DNA of 64,000 nt. Origin: Candidatus Gastranaerophilales bacterium. Its GTDB lineage: Bacteria; Cyanobacteriota; Vampirovibrionia; Gastranaerophilales; Gastranaerophilaceae. How positions within the stretch are numbered: position 1 is the stretch's first letter; every line of letters starts with the position of its first letter. This document shows positions 8,240-17,684 of this stretch, in pieces. The DNA lies in NCBI GenBank assembly GCA_944326465.1, contig CALVEB010000002.1, positions 1-64,000 on the forward strand. Reading direction: 5' to 3'. The position numbers and the translations under genes were made by a program. The notes under the pieces are model-generated. The model was not told the DNA's origin and searched no databases. It saw nothing but the letters and a program-made list of their open reading frames with translations.

Positions 8240-9875
8240 AGATTTAATAATAAAAGTAGCAAGAAGATTAGATAAATTTAATCTTGATGAAATAATTGTA
8301 GTATCTGAACTTCAAGAACAAGAAGTGAAAGAAATTTTATCTGATTTAATTAAAGAACAGGTAATTATTAAAAGTAGTAACAAGTATTTTTTTAATAATA
8401 AAAGAAATAATGAGCAAAACGAAATATTATCTACAAAAAACAATACTCTTAAACCTATTATTCTTGAAGAAGAGGAAGGTTATGAGGAACTACTAAAATA
8501 TAATAAAGATGTTCAAAATAAGATAAAAAGATATGTCGCAGCGATAAATTTTGTAATTAATGCTGGAAAAGGTAATTTAAAACGTGTGGTAGAATTATTT
8601 AATGAAACTTCAGGCTTAAAGCGAGTTCCATATTCTATTTTAGTAAAACTTCTTCATAACTATAAAATGTATGGGTTTAAAGGCATATTACCTAAATACC
8701 ATAATCATGGTGAAAGCCCTATTCCAGATGAATTATACACGTGTTTTAAAAATTTTTATCTAACAAAAGAAAAATTAAGTACCAAAGAAGCCCTATATCG
8801 TGCACAAAAGTTATTACACGATGAGCAAAGAATTGAACAACCTTATACATATAACTTAAACTCTTTTACAAGAAAAATTAAAACGGATTTTACGGAAGAA
8901 CAAATTAAATACTTTAGAAACAATGTAAAACCACTAAAAGCTAAAATTTCTAATGATGAAAATGATGAACCGCTTGATATGGAGTTTAAAAATGCTGCCA
9001 GAATTTATCTTAATCGATTAAAAATAGAAAATAAGCAAGAAAGATTATTGCATGAGAAAACAGATTACAAAAATCATCTAAAAGAATATTTTGATAATTT
9101 AACTATTCGAGAAATTACACCCAAAGTTGTTGCTAAGTATAAACAAAGTATGTTTGATAAAGGTTTTAAATTAGTATCTGTGAATCGGTATATTTTACTT
9201 TTAAAAGCTATAATAAGAGGTGTTTGCCCCAAAATAAACAATTTAGTAACAAGAGAGGATAAGGATCGTAGAAATGCCTATGCACTAGATATGAATATTC
9301 TAACTGAAGATGAAATTCTAAAATTACTTAATATATGTAAATTGAAATACCCTGAAGCCTATCCTATAATTTATATTTCATTATCAACAGGAGCTAGTGT
9401 TCCTGAATTATTGGGATTAACTTGGGATAGGGTAGACTTTGAAGAAAATACAATATTTTTAAAATACTTTCTATATGATGAACGTTTAATTACAAATAGA
9501 AGCGGTACTTCAAAACGAAAATTAAAAATTGATAAAAGGATGACTGAGATTTTGAAAGAAAAGTATAAAGCTACAAAACCTTTACCTGCTGATTTTGTTT
9601 TTAGATTTTCTTCACCCAAACTACCACAACAATATTTTGAAAATGTGGTATTAAATGGTTTATCAAAAAAATTGAGAATTCAAAGGATCTATCCAAGTGA
9701 TTTACAACATAACTTTACTAATTTATGCCTTAAGCAAAAAATCCCTTTTACATATATACAAAAATCATTAGGATATTTTGGTATTATAAACTTTGTTAAA
9801 ATATATCGAAATCTAATAGAGCAGTCAGAAGAAAAATACTATAATCCGTTAGAAAGTTTAAAGTTTCTAAAATGA
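8229..9875 (+). CDS. Tyrosine-recombinase-fold protein with degenerate active site, third gene of the transposition operon
   Basis: 548 residues, TTG start with AAAGGA upstream, overlapping the ATPase gene by 11 nt. Residues 1-60 look like a winged helix; about 100-160 resemble Mu-type transposase N-terminal DNA-binding segments (KRVVELFNETSGLKRVPYSI); about 255-335 form the core-binding domain of a phage-type integrase; the rest has the tyrosine recombinase fold. The expected catalytic residues are mostly changed: STGASVPELLGL has S390 where TGLR has Arg; YPSDLQHNF has S490 and Q493 in place of the H and R of HDLRH; LGY has Y516 instead of His. A tyrosine, Y526 in KIYRN, remains. It probably binds DNA ends or target rather than cutting by the usual chemistry. 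A distinct resolvase chemistry cannot be excluded. Confidence 0.7.
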   Translation: MKNKDLIIKVARRLDKFNLDEIIVVSELQEQEVKEILSDLIKEQVIIKSSNKYFFNNKRNNEQNEILSTKNNTLKPIILEEEEGYEELLKYNKDVQNKIKRYVAAINFVINAGKGNLKRVVELFNETSGLKRVPYSILVKLLHNYKMYGFKGILPKYHNHGESPIPDELYTCFKNFYLTKEKLSTKEALYRAQKLLHDEQRIEQPYTYNLNSFTRKIKTDFTEEQIKYFRNNVKPLKAKISNDENDEPLDMEFKNAARIYLNRLKIENKQERLLHEKTDYKNHLKEYFDNLTIREITPKVVAKYKQSMFDKGFKLVSVNRYILLLKAIIRGVCPKINNLVTREDKDRRNAYALDMNILTEDEILKLLNICKLKYPEAYPIIYISLSTGASVPELLGLTWDRVDFEENTIFLKYFLYDERLITNRSGTSKRKLKIDKRMTEILKEKYKATKPLPADFVFRFSSPKLPQQYFENVVLNGLSKKLRIQRIYPSDLQHNFTNLCLKQKIPFTYIQKSLGYFGIINFVKIYRNLIEQSEEKYYNPLESLKFLK

Positions 9876-9897
9876 GTCCTAAGGGGCTCATTTTTTT
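9872..9897 (+). terminator. Rho-independent terminator of the transposition operon
   Basis: ATGAGTCC and GGGCTCAT form an 8-bp stem (one G-T pair) with loop TAAG, followed by seven T. The stem begins inside the stop codon of the recombinase-like gene. Confidence 0.8.
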
Positions 9898-9969
9898 ATT
9901 TTGGTATGAAACTATATAAATTGAATTTTATAACCCTTAATGGCGGAGTTGAACACTTTTTGAACGGTA

Positions 9970-10203
9970 TTAAAATCTAGTTTGAATATTACCTTCCGGA
10001 TAATTTATAAAATATGCATTTAAAGTATCAGAATCTTGTCTAAGATTATGAATAATAGGAGTAATATTTCTAAGCTCCTCATATTCTTGTTGTTTTTGAC
10101 AGAAATAATCAATTACAACAACTGTGTTGTAAATCCGCTCTGCTAATTTTTCTAACTCCCTAAAATCTTTTTGTTTAATGCGATATTTCTTACTTTTACT
10201 CAT
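9970..10203 (-). CDS. Small hypothetical helical protein (77 aa)
   Basis: The start MSKSKKYRIKQKDFRELEKL is preceded by AGGAGG 4 nt before the ATG at 10201-10203, which decides against longer readings to 10254. It is basic at the N-terminus and otherwise helical (ELEKLAERIYNTVVVIDYF). I recognise no family. It lies convergent with the transposition operon and downstream of abiH on the same strand, separated from it by 127 nt in which I see no other gene. It may be an accessory or antitoxin-like gene of the cargo, but nothing in the sequence proves that. Confidence 0.6.
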   Translation of the reverse strand: MSKSKKYRIKQKDFRELEKLAERIYNTVVVIDYFCQKQQEYEELRNITPIIHNLRQDSDTLNAYFINYPEGNIQTRF

Positions 10204-10330
10204 ACAACCTCCTAATGTACACAACACATTAGCGTGAAAGTAAAACAAAAGCATTCAAATCTTTACAGAACAACACAATCATTATGATTAGCTTGTAAAA
10301 TATTTTCCAATTATAGCAATTTTTATTGTT

Positions 10331-11404
10331 TTAAGGAGAATGAAATGTCGCTTCTATTTGAGGTATTAAAATTCCACGTTTAGAATCGTATTGGTTGATA
10401 AATCTAACTTTTGCCATAACTTCCTCTTCTCCGATTATTAAATCAATATTGCTTTGCATTCGAGCCAATGCGTCTTCATCATGGTAATAAATATTAATAA
10501 TAGATTTTTCTTTTGCCAGAAGAATATGTTTCAAAATATTATGGTCGGTTTTATCAAGAGAATGTCCTATTATATGGAATGTCGGAACATATATTTTCTT
10601 AGGATATTTTAACTCATTTAACAGTTCTTGATATGGTTCTATTGTTCCATATTTATGTCTTTGATGATGTTTTTTAAATATATTAAATTCGACAGGAATT
10701 TGTTCATTATCAAAGCTATGAGTTCCCAAAACCATATTACAGCTATCTTCATTATTTATTTTTCCATGTACATAAACTGCTTTTGTTTTTATTCCGCAAG
10801 AACTATAATTGAAATTTATTTTATAAAGCTGTTCACATGTATCTGTATAATTAAAATTCAACAAGCTTACACAATCACTATTTACACGTAAGTTAAATTT
10901 GGGCGTATTTTTTATTTTTCTATTTTCTTCTTCAACTAAATATTTTTCAAACTCTTTTACAAAATCACGAAGTTGACTATATAAAAAGTTAACAAAATCT
11001 TTGATTGTTATACAATAACAATCATTAGCGTTATAAAAGAGTTCAGGTTTTCTAAAATATTTTTGAGATTCATCAAAATTAAATTCTTCATAATCTTTCG
11101 AAATCAAGAAAACTATATCTTTATATCTTTCATACCAAACTCCATTTTTAAAATAAGGCAACTCGCTCAGTTTTGTAATTACATTATAAATCTCATTTTC
11201 AAGATCAATCCATTTATCACCGGCTAGTGTTTTATTTAAAAAATGTTTAACCCAAACATTGTTATATAAAAAGTTGTTGCTATGATCTGTACCAACGCTA
11301 TTAATACTACTATATTTTTCTTGGCAATATTTTAAAAAATCATTATATTTAGTGTCTAATTTGTGAGCTAAATCAAATCCATTTCCTAAAATCAAAATAT
11401 CCAT
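10331..11404 (-). CDS. abiH: AbiH-family abortive infection protein
   Basis: 357 residues. The N-terminus MDILILGNGFDLAHKLDTKY is the hallmark of the AbiH family (nucleotide-binding-like LGNGFDLxHgl.TkY), and the C-terminal FHIIGHSLDKTDHNILKHI is its second conserved block. AbiH proteins of lactococci stop phage growth by an unresolved mechanism. The gene follows hsdR with a 4-nt gap on the same strand, so it is most likely the last gene of the hsdM-hsdS-hsdR operon and would be active as part of a layered defence. A second, internally deleted copy lies at 24214-24603. Confidence 0.85.
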   Translation of the reverse strand: MDILILGNGFDLAHKLDTKYNDFLKYCQEKYSSINSVGTDHSNNFLYNNVWVKHFLNKTLAGDKWIDLENEIYNVITKLSELPYFKNGVWYERYKDIVFLISKDYEEFNFDESQKYFRKPELFYNANDCYCITIKDFVNFLYSQLRDFVKEFEKYLVEEENRKIKNTPKFNLRVNSDCVSLLNFNYTDTCEQLYKINFNYSSCGIKTKAVYVHGKINNEDSCNMVLGTHSFDNEQIPVEFNIFKKHHQRHKYGTIEPYQELLNELKYPKKIYVPTFHIIGHSLDKTDHNILKHILLAKEKSIINIYYHDEDALARMQSNIDLIIGEEEVMAKVRFINQYDSKRGILIPQIEATFHSP

Positions 11405-11408
11405 AGAA

Positions 11409-14400
11409 CTACTCCTGATATTCTTTAAAGTTTTCCACTTGTTTCATAACTTTATTAAATACTTCCGGACTATATTGAGGTGGATATCCGTTTTTAACTA
11501 AACACATTTTTATTTCAAATTTTAAATTATTCCGTACATTCTGATTATTAAGCCAATCGGTAAAAGAAGATTTTATATCAATTATTTCTTTAACTTTTTG
11601 TGCTAATGATTTACATTTATCATTAATCACTACTCCATCTACTTCTTTATCAGTACCGTATTCGAAATTATGCTGATTCCTTAATGCAATCAAAATATCA
11701 TAGAAAGCTTTTTCTTCAAAAGTTAAACCAATTTTACGGAAACTTTCTCGACTTTCGTTCATTTGGCTTAATATAGATAAAGCCTGTTCGGTTGCAGTTT
11801 TAATAATATCTTCAGAAGCTTTTTCTTGTGTTACTCCTGCTTCTTCTTCACTTAAATGTTTACGGCGTTCATTATATTCTTCAAGCGTTTTTTCTAGCAA
11901 TTCTTGGAAAGTTTTTGATGCCACTTGATTTACTTTTCCATATTCTTTTATTTGTTTACGAAGCATTTTTACAAGAAGCTCAAGTTTTGTTGCAGGCATT
12001 TTCACATCTGATAATTTTTCAAAATACTCAGGAGAAAAAATATCTTCTTCCTCGCTTGATTCTAGAATGCTTTCAACTCGATTATATTTTAGAGCTTCTT
12101 CAACCATTTTGGAAACTACAATATTCATAGTTTCAGTATCAACTTCGCTTGTTCCGCTCATTTTTCGTACAAAACCTGCAATAGCCATAAAACATTGTGC
12201 AAGTGCTGATTCTTCTTCGCCAAGTTCGCCTGATGGCTGACAAACGTCGAATGCTGTTCTCATTCTTTTTACAGTTTTTAAGAAATAAGTTTTAAATGAA
12301 ACTTTCTTAGAACCATTTCTACCTTCTGTTTTTAATTCTTGAGTTGAGACAAAAACAAATTCAGCGGCTTTAGCCAGTAATCGGTATCTCGTAGCAGGAT
12401 CACATTGCGGATTTAAAAATGGCGATAAATCATAATCCCCAAATAAATTTTTCAATATTTCTAAGTTTTCTCTAAATATCTTAGTTGCCTGTTCAACATC
12501 ATCGGCATTTGGTGCAACAGAAGAATCTCCGCCATATATTTTCATAGCTTCACGCATATTATCACGGATACCGATATAATCTATAACCATCCCATACTCT
12601 TTACCTGGATATTTTCTGTTTACACGACTGATGGTTTGAATTAACAAATGTTTTTTCAACGGTTTATCATTATACAAATATGTAAGTGAAGAAACATCAA
12701 AACCTGTAATCCACATATCAACAACTATTACAATTCTGAAATTAGATTTTTCTTTTTTAAATAAAGCATCCAATTCCTCTGAACGTTTATCGTTTCTTGT
12801 TCCGCCCAGATAATCATACATATCCTTTTTATCATTACTACCTACACTTGCGACCATAGCAATACAAGGCATAGGTTTTAGTTCATTAAGTTCTTCTTGA
12901 GTTGCACAAATCCCGTCAGGAATTTTCTTTTCTTCAAACCATTCAGGATATTTTTCTTTAAATTTCTGCAATAAATCATAAGCAATTTCTCTTTTAGAAC
13001 AAACAATCATTGCCTTCTGGATTCTATCTGGCTCATTGTTGCACGCAGAAACATAATGGTCATGAATATCTACCGCAAGACGTTCCAAACGAGAAGACTC
13101 TCCAAGGATAACTTCCATAGACGACATGGCACTTTTACTTGCTGCAATATCTTCTTCAGTTGCGCCGTCATCAGCACACTTTTTATAATAATCCTCAATT
13201 TCTTTAACCTTTGATTGATCAAGTAAAACTTTTGCTATACGAGGATGATATTTTATAGGAACTGTAAGTCCGTCAGCAACAGCCTGATCCATAGTATATC
13301 GGTCTATTTCATCGCCAAACGTTTGATATGTTTCAGCAATAGGTGTGCCTGTAAATCCAACAAAAGTGGCGTTTGGAAAAGCTTCTTTTAAAACTTTTGC
13401 ATAAGGTTTTGAAATAAGAGCTTTCATATTCTCATCAGTATCTTTGCTGAACTTAATTTCTTTTGCATGTTCAATTTGGGTTCTGTGCGCTTCATCAGAA
13501 AAACAAATAATATTCTGACGTTCGTTTATCAAACCAATTTTATCATCTTTTCTGTCACAGAATTTTTGTATTGTACAAATATAAAAACCGCCGCTTTGTC
13601 TTGCACTTAATTCTTCCCTTAATTGTTTTCTGTTTTTTACGATAGAAACTTCTCCAAGATTCAAAAACTCTTTGCTTTTTGTAAACAACTTCGCACCTTG
13701 TTTTTGCAACTCTTCTCTATCAACAATTAAAATAATTGTTGGGGAACCGATTTGAGGGATATTTGTACATCTTAGCGCAAGTTGTCTTGCTAAAAATGCC
13801 ATTGTGTAAGTTTTTCCGCATCCTGTTGCACCAAAATATGTTCCGCCCTTTCCACTGCCGGTTTCAACAGAATTAACAATACTTTCTTTTAATAGCCTTG
13901 CAGCAAAAAATTGTGGGTACCTGCAAACTATTTCTTGTTCTTCTCTATCATAGATGCTGTCTTGAAAATAAATGTAATCTCTGAATATTTCAAGAAAACG
14001 ATTAGGCTCATATACACCTTTTATCATTGTTTGAGTTTCTGCAAACGGCAATGTAGAAATTTTGTCATCATGGTTTACTCTTCGCCACGCATAGAAATGT
14101 TCATAAGGAGTTCTTACTGTGCCAAGTCTTGTTTTTACTCCATCTGAAATACATGCTAATGGACAATAATGCAATAAATGCGGAATATCTCTCCAATATC
14201 GAATATTAATTTGTTCCCAAGCATTAAAAATTGTAGCATTTGGATCTGCAGGATTTTTAAGTTCTATAATACAAAGAGGCATACCATTAACATACAAGAT
14301 AACATCCGGTCTTCTGTTTTTGTTTTGTCCGTTATCCGTATATTCTATTGTTAGTTGGTTAACAGCTCTAAAGATATTTTTTGATGTTTTGGTTTGCTCT

Positions 14401-14759
14401 TTATCATCTAAATATTCAAAATCAATTAACGGAATAATTCTTGTTATGCCATTTTTAGGTGTAAATTGAATCCCGTCAACCATCCAAGTATAGATTTTAT
14501 GTAATGTCGCAAAATCACTTTCACTACCAACAAGACGAACATTATCAAATATTTGTGTGATTTCGTCTTCTTCTAAATCTGGATTTGTCCTTGCTATAAA
14601 TTCTTTGAAATCATCTTCTATTAAAACATCTCTTTTGTTTACACGCTTAACGTTATTTCCTAAAAGATATTCCCATCCTTCATCCTGCAAAAAAGCAATA
14701 AATGCACATTCAAACTCAGATTCACAAAAAAGACCGTTATATTCTCGTAACTTAGCCAT
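11409..14759 (-). CDS. hsdR: Type I restriction endonuclease subunit R
   Basis: 1116 residues, a normal length. The N-terminal PD-(D/E)xK nuclease has RRPDVILYV and LCIIELKNP (about 150-170). The helicase motor has Walker A GATGCGKTYT (about 306), DEAH box FSDEAHRTQ and motif III FVGFTGTPIA, then the second RecA domain with DMWITGFDVSSLTYLY. The C-terminus is helical and contacts the methylase. It translocates DNA and cuts unmodified DNA at distance when joined to HsdM and HsdS. The ATG at 14757-14759 has GGAGG 6 nt upstream and follows the hsdS stop by one base. It looks intact. Confidence 0.93.
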   Translation of the reverse strand: MAKLREYNGLFCESEFECAFIAFLQDEGWEYLLGNNVKRVNKRDVLIEDDFKEFIARTNPDLEEDEITQIFDNVRLVGSESDFATLHKIYTWMVDGIQFTPKNGITRIIPLIDFEYLDDKEQTKTSKNIFRAVNQLTIEYTDNGQNKNRRPDVILYVNGMPLCIIELKNPADPNATIFNAWEQINIRYWRDIPHLLHYCPLACISDGVKTRLGTVRTPYEHFYAWRRVNHDDKISTLPFAETQTMIKGVYEPNRFLEIFRDYIYFQDSIYDREEQEIVCRYPQFFAARLLKESIVNSVETGSGKGGTYFGATGCGKTYTMAFLARQLALRCTNIPQIGSPTIILIVDREELQKQGAKLFTKSKEFLNLGEVSIVKNRKQLREELSARQSGGFYICTIQKFCDRKDDKIGLINERQNIICFSDEAHRTQIEHAKEIKFSKDTDENMKALISKPYAKVLKEAFPNATFVGFTGTPIAETYQTFGDEIDRYTMDQAVADGLTVPIKYHPRIAKVLLDQSKVKEIEDYYKKCADDGATEEDIAASKSAMSSMEVILGESSRLERLAVDIHDHYVSACNNEPDRIQKAMIVCSKREIAYDLLQKFKEKYPEWFEEKKIPDGICATQEELNELKPMPCIAMVASVGSNDKKDMYDYLGGTRNDKRSEELDALFKKEKSNFRIVIVVDMWITGFDVSSLTYLYNDKPLKKHLLIQTISRVNRKYPGKEYGMVIDYIGIRDNMREAMKIYGGDSSVAPNADDVEQATKIFRENLEILKNLFGDYDLSPFLNPQCDPATRYRLLAKAAEFVFVSTQELKTEGRNGSKKVSFKTYFLKTVKRMRTAFDVCQPSGELGEEESALAQCFMAIAGFVRKMSGTSEVDTETMNIVVSKMVEEALKYNRVESILESSEEEDIFSPEYFEKLSDVKMPATKLELLVKMLRKQIKEYGKVNQVASKTFQELLEKTLEEYNERRKHLSEEEAGVTQEKASEDIIKTATEQALSILSQMNESRESFRKIGLTFEEKAFYDILIALRNQHNFEYGTDKEVDGVVINDKCKSLAQKVKEIIDIKSSFTDWLNNQNVRNNLKFEIKMCLVKNGYPPQYSPEVFNKVMKQVENFKEYQE

Positions 14760-14760
14760 A

Positions 14761-15894
14761 TCACACCTCCACTGTCCTTTTTGCTTCTTCAATAGAACCT
14801 TTTATAAGAATAGGGCAAATCTCTTTGATTTGTGCTTTCAATTTTTCATTAATTTCTTTGCGCTTATTGTATGCATTGTAGATATTGACAATACTTTGTT
14901 GGATTTTTGTATCTGGAACTGGTATTTTAATTTCGTAAAAACGATCCATATCTAGGTTAGTTCTAATACTTGCATCGCTATAGAACCAACCTAGTCTATC
15001 AATTTCTTTACGAGAAAACCACATCATTATATATTCTGGAAGAACACTTTTATCTTGTGCTTCTAAAACGGTATATGCTGGAGAGATTATAATAGGTTCT
15101 TCTCCTCGGTATAAAGCTATGCGAATACATTCATCTCTTCCAGTTTGCATTCCTGAAAATGCAAATTGTCCATTTTTTACTAATTTATATTTTGATAAAT
15201 CCACTTCAAAAGTGTTTGCAACTGATGGCATAAACTGTTTTGTAATGTTTATACCTTGCACATCTTTTATAGAACCATCATTATTACGACAGTCAATTTC
15301 ATTTAAAATATTTCCTACTGCTATTTTATTTGCATTATGCTTATACTTATCAATAAGAACTTCAAAAGATTTTTTTAAATCCACCAAACCACGTTCATAG
15401 GTTTGTTGGTTTTCTACCATCGCTTTGTAAATATCAACATATTTTTGTTGAATAGGAAGTGGCGGAAATTTTAGTTCAATGTTAATAAAATCATCCCAAG
15501 ACATACCATCACGAATAGAACTATCTGTATTGAACCAAAAATATCTATCTCTTTCTTTTGATTTTAAATATATAAAAAAATAATCGTTTAATATATCGAC
15601 ATTTTCTTTAAATCTAAAAACAAAATAAGCCGGGCTTACAATTTTATTGTTTTTAGAATGGTTATATGCAATAGGCAAAACAACATCACGACCAACGTGC
15701 ATTAAATTACAAGCGAAATATTTAGGTGGAACAATCTTATATCCACTAGTATCAGTACCAACCTGATTGGAAGGTTCAAAAAATTCTTTTTCTTTATTAA
15801 TACCAGAAATATCATTATTTGTTAAATCAGGGATATTGCATTTTTCTGAATATAATTCTATATATTCAAAAAGTTTAATCTTCTTTAATGGCAT
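14761..15894 (-). CDS. hsdS: Type I restriction-modification specificity subunit S
   Basis: 377 residues with two target recognition domains, each followed by a helical spacer (LPIQQKYVDIYKAM near 175 and TKIQQSIVNIYNAYNKR near 350). The two domains look paralogous: both contain a block of type GRD...SPAY...WF..D.SIR. This suggests two related half-sites. The start at 15892-15894 overlaps the hsdM end by 20 nt and has a GGGGGA element upstream. It determines which bipartite DNA site the complex methylates or protects; the site cannot be read from the sequence. Confidence 0.88.
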   Translation of the reverse strand: MPLKKIKLFEYIELYSEKCNIPDLTNNDISGINKEKEFFEPSNQVGTDTSGYKIVPPKYFACNLMHVGRDVVLPIAYNHSKNNKIVSPAYFVFRFKENVDILNDYFFIYLKSKERDRYFWFNTDSSIRDGMSWDDFINIELKFPPLPIQQKYVDIYKAMVENQQTYERGLVDLKKSFEVLIDKYKHNANKIAVGNILNEIDCRNNDGSIKDVQGINITKQFMPSVANTFEVDLSKYKLVKNGQFAFSGMQTGRDECIRIALYRGEEPIIISPAYTVLEAQDKSVLPEYIMMWFSRKEIDRLGWFYSDASIRTNLDMDRFYEIKIPVPDTKIQQSIVNIYNAYNKRKEINEKLKAQIKEICPILIKGSIEEAKRTVEV

Positions 15895-17485
15895 AACCAA
15901 TCCCCCTAAATGCATCTTCCAGCATTTTTTGAGATTCTTTTTCAGCCTTCAAAATATTTTTCATTTCAGACTGAATACGAGTCATTTCTTTTTCATAATC
16001 AATATCTAAGTCGTGGTCAATAAATTCGATATATTTACTTGGTGTAAGAGCCCAGCCTTTAGCTTCTATTTCTTCAATATTCACACTGCGATATAATTCT
16101 GGCTCTTGGTAGTTTTTGCCGTCTATTCCTTCGCCTTGCCAAGTATGGTAAATGTTTGAAGCTTTTTCAATTTGGTCAGGTGACAATAATATTTTCTTTT
16201 TATTTTCACCCTTCACAGTATTTTCTCTCCATTGACGCAAATCCATAAAAAGTATTTCATTTTCACGGTTTCTCAACTTACGTCCGTGGTAGTTTCCGCC
16301 TTTTTTGTTTTGGTTTAATATCCAAAGAGTTACACTAATATCTGTAGTGATAAATAATTCTCTCGGCAGAACGATTATTGCCTCTACTTTATCTTTTTGA
16401 ATTAGTTTTTTTCTGATTTCTAAAGTATCGCTATCATTTAAAGCTCCGTTTGCGAGTAAAAAGCCTGCAACACCATCAGATGGCTTCAAGTGAGATAGCA
16501 TATGTAAAATCCACGCATAGTTAGCGTTGCTCTCAGGTGGTGTTCCATAATTAGTCCAACGAGGATCATTTTTTAAATTATCATCATACCAACCTTTAAG
16601 ATTGAATGGCGGGTTTGCCATAATATAGTCAAAATGTAATCCCTTATGCAAATCATGAGTAAATGAAGAATCATTTGTTTCTCCAAGATCATGACTAAGT
16701 CCGCGAAGAGCCAAGTTCATTTTAGCCAAACGGTACGTTGCAGCATCTTTTTCTTGACCGTAAATATTAATTCTATTTATATCACCTTGTCTTGCTTTTA
16801 TAAGCTCAGAACTTTGAATAAACATACCACCCGAACCGCAAGCAGGGTCATATAATGTACCCTCATAAGGTTCTATCATAGATGCAATGAGTTGTACAAC
16901 GTCATGTGGGGTGTAGAATTCGCCTTCTTCTTTTGTTGCATTTACCGCAAATTCCTTTAAAAAATACTCATAAACACGACCGATAAGGTCTTTTTCTTCT
17001 CCAAAAGCTTTATGGCTGATTTTATTAACTTCATCTACGAGCTTTTTAATATCATTAGGTGCAAGGTTCCTATTGGTAAATGTACCTTCTATAAAACAAC
17101 CTTTTAATTGGCTTGAATTTGTTGCAATACTATGCAGTGCAGTATCTAGTGCAACATTCAATTTTGGTGCTGTAGTATTTATAATTGTAGACCAACGAGC
17201 TTCCGGCGGCAAATTGTAGGTTCCGTCTGTAAATGTTGCATCATCAAAAAATGCAGCTCTTATGTTTTCATCATCAGGGTCTAGCCCTTGTTGTACTAAG
17301 GTCTGACGTAACTTTTCAATACCATCTTCATATTTTTCGCCGATGAATCTTAAAAATACCAAAGTTAGCATCATATCGCGCTTTTCAAAAAACGAACCTG
17401 AATTACGTGCTGCCCTAAGAATATCACGGCATTTGAATAAAATATTATCCAGATTTATACCTTTTTCAACAGTTTTCTTTGCCAT
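15875..17485 (-). CDS. hsdM: Type I restriction-modification N6-adenine methyltransferase subunit M
   Basis: 536 residues. The N-terminal helical HsdM domain (LDNILFKCRDILRAARNSG) precedes the SAM-dependent methylase with motif I DPACGSGGMF (about 212) and catalytic motif IV IMANPPFN (about 286). With HsdS it methylates host DNA at N6 of adenine. It is the first gene of the minus-strand operon hsdM-hsdS-hsdR-abiH and is divergent from the zinc-finger nuclease gene. The ATG has GCGGGG upstream. Confidence 0.93.
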   Translation of the reverse strand: MAKKTVEKGINLDNILFKCRDILRAARNSGSFFEKRDMMLTLVFLRFIGEKYEDGIEKLRQTLVQQGLDPDDENIRAAFFDDATFTDGTYNLPPEARWSTIINTTAPKLNVALDTALHSIATNSSQLKGCFIEGTFTNRNLAPNDIKKLVDEVNKISHKAFGEEKDLIGRVYEYFLKEFAVNATKEEGEFYTPHDVVQLIASMIEPYEGTLYDPACGSGGMFIQSSELIKARQGDINRINIYGQEKDAATYRLAKMNLALRGLSHDLGETNDSSFTHDLHKGLHFDYIMANPPFNLKGWYDDNLKNDPRWTNYGTPPESNANYAWILHMLSHLKPSDGVAGFLLANGALNDSDTLEIRKKLIQKDKVEAIIVLPRELFITTDISVTLWILNQNKKGGNYHGRKLRNRENEILFMDLRQWRENTVKGENKKKILLSPDQIEKASNIYHTWQGEGIDGKNYQEPELYRSVNIEEIEAKGWALTPSKYIEFIDHDLDIDYEKEMTRIQSEMKNILKAEKESQKMLEDAFRGIGYAIKED

Positions 17486-17634
17486 ACAACCCCGCTTTTG
17501 TTAAGTTTATTCTATCACAAAAATATACAATCCATCGTTATGTAATAACCGTGACATAATTCATTAATACATGTATGCGTGTCAAAAACGGACAAAAAAT
17601 ATCATTATAAAATTTAAAAAACTCATGTTTATTG

Positions 17635-17640
17635 TATAAT
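17635..17640 (+). promoter_or_regulatory. -10 element upstream of the zinc-finger nuclease gene
   Basis: A consensus TATAAT lies about 45 nt before the GTG start; the -35 region (around TTTAAA at 17613-17618) is weak, which suggests help from an activator. The 190-nt divergent region 17486-17675 also contains TACATGTA (about 17570), a short palindrome that could be an operator. Confidence 0.4.
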
Positions 17641-17684
17641 GATGCCAATAAAAATATACAACGTAACAAATAGGGATGTGTATA

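Noticed and set aside
5590-9875. Complete Mu-like prophage
   Set aside because: No head, tail, portal, lysis or Gam/Mom-like genes are present in the window; the cargo is defence genes.
5398-9960. Element limited to the Mu-like module
   Set aside because: No repeat pair brackets 5.4-9.9 kb; the CGGAAC boxes do not recur after 9.9 kb, whereas end-type arrays bracket 0.8-20.3 kb.
10628-10891. Plus-strand frame within abiH
   Set aside because: Antisense shadow of a well-supported gene.
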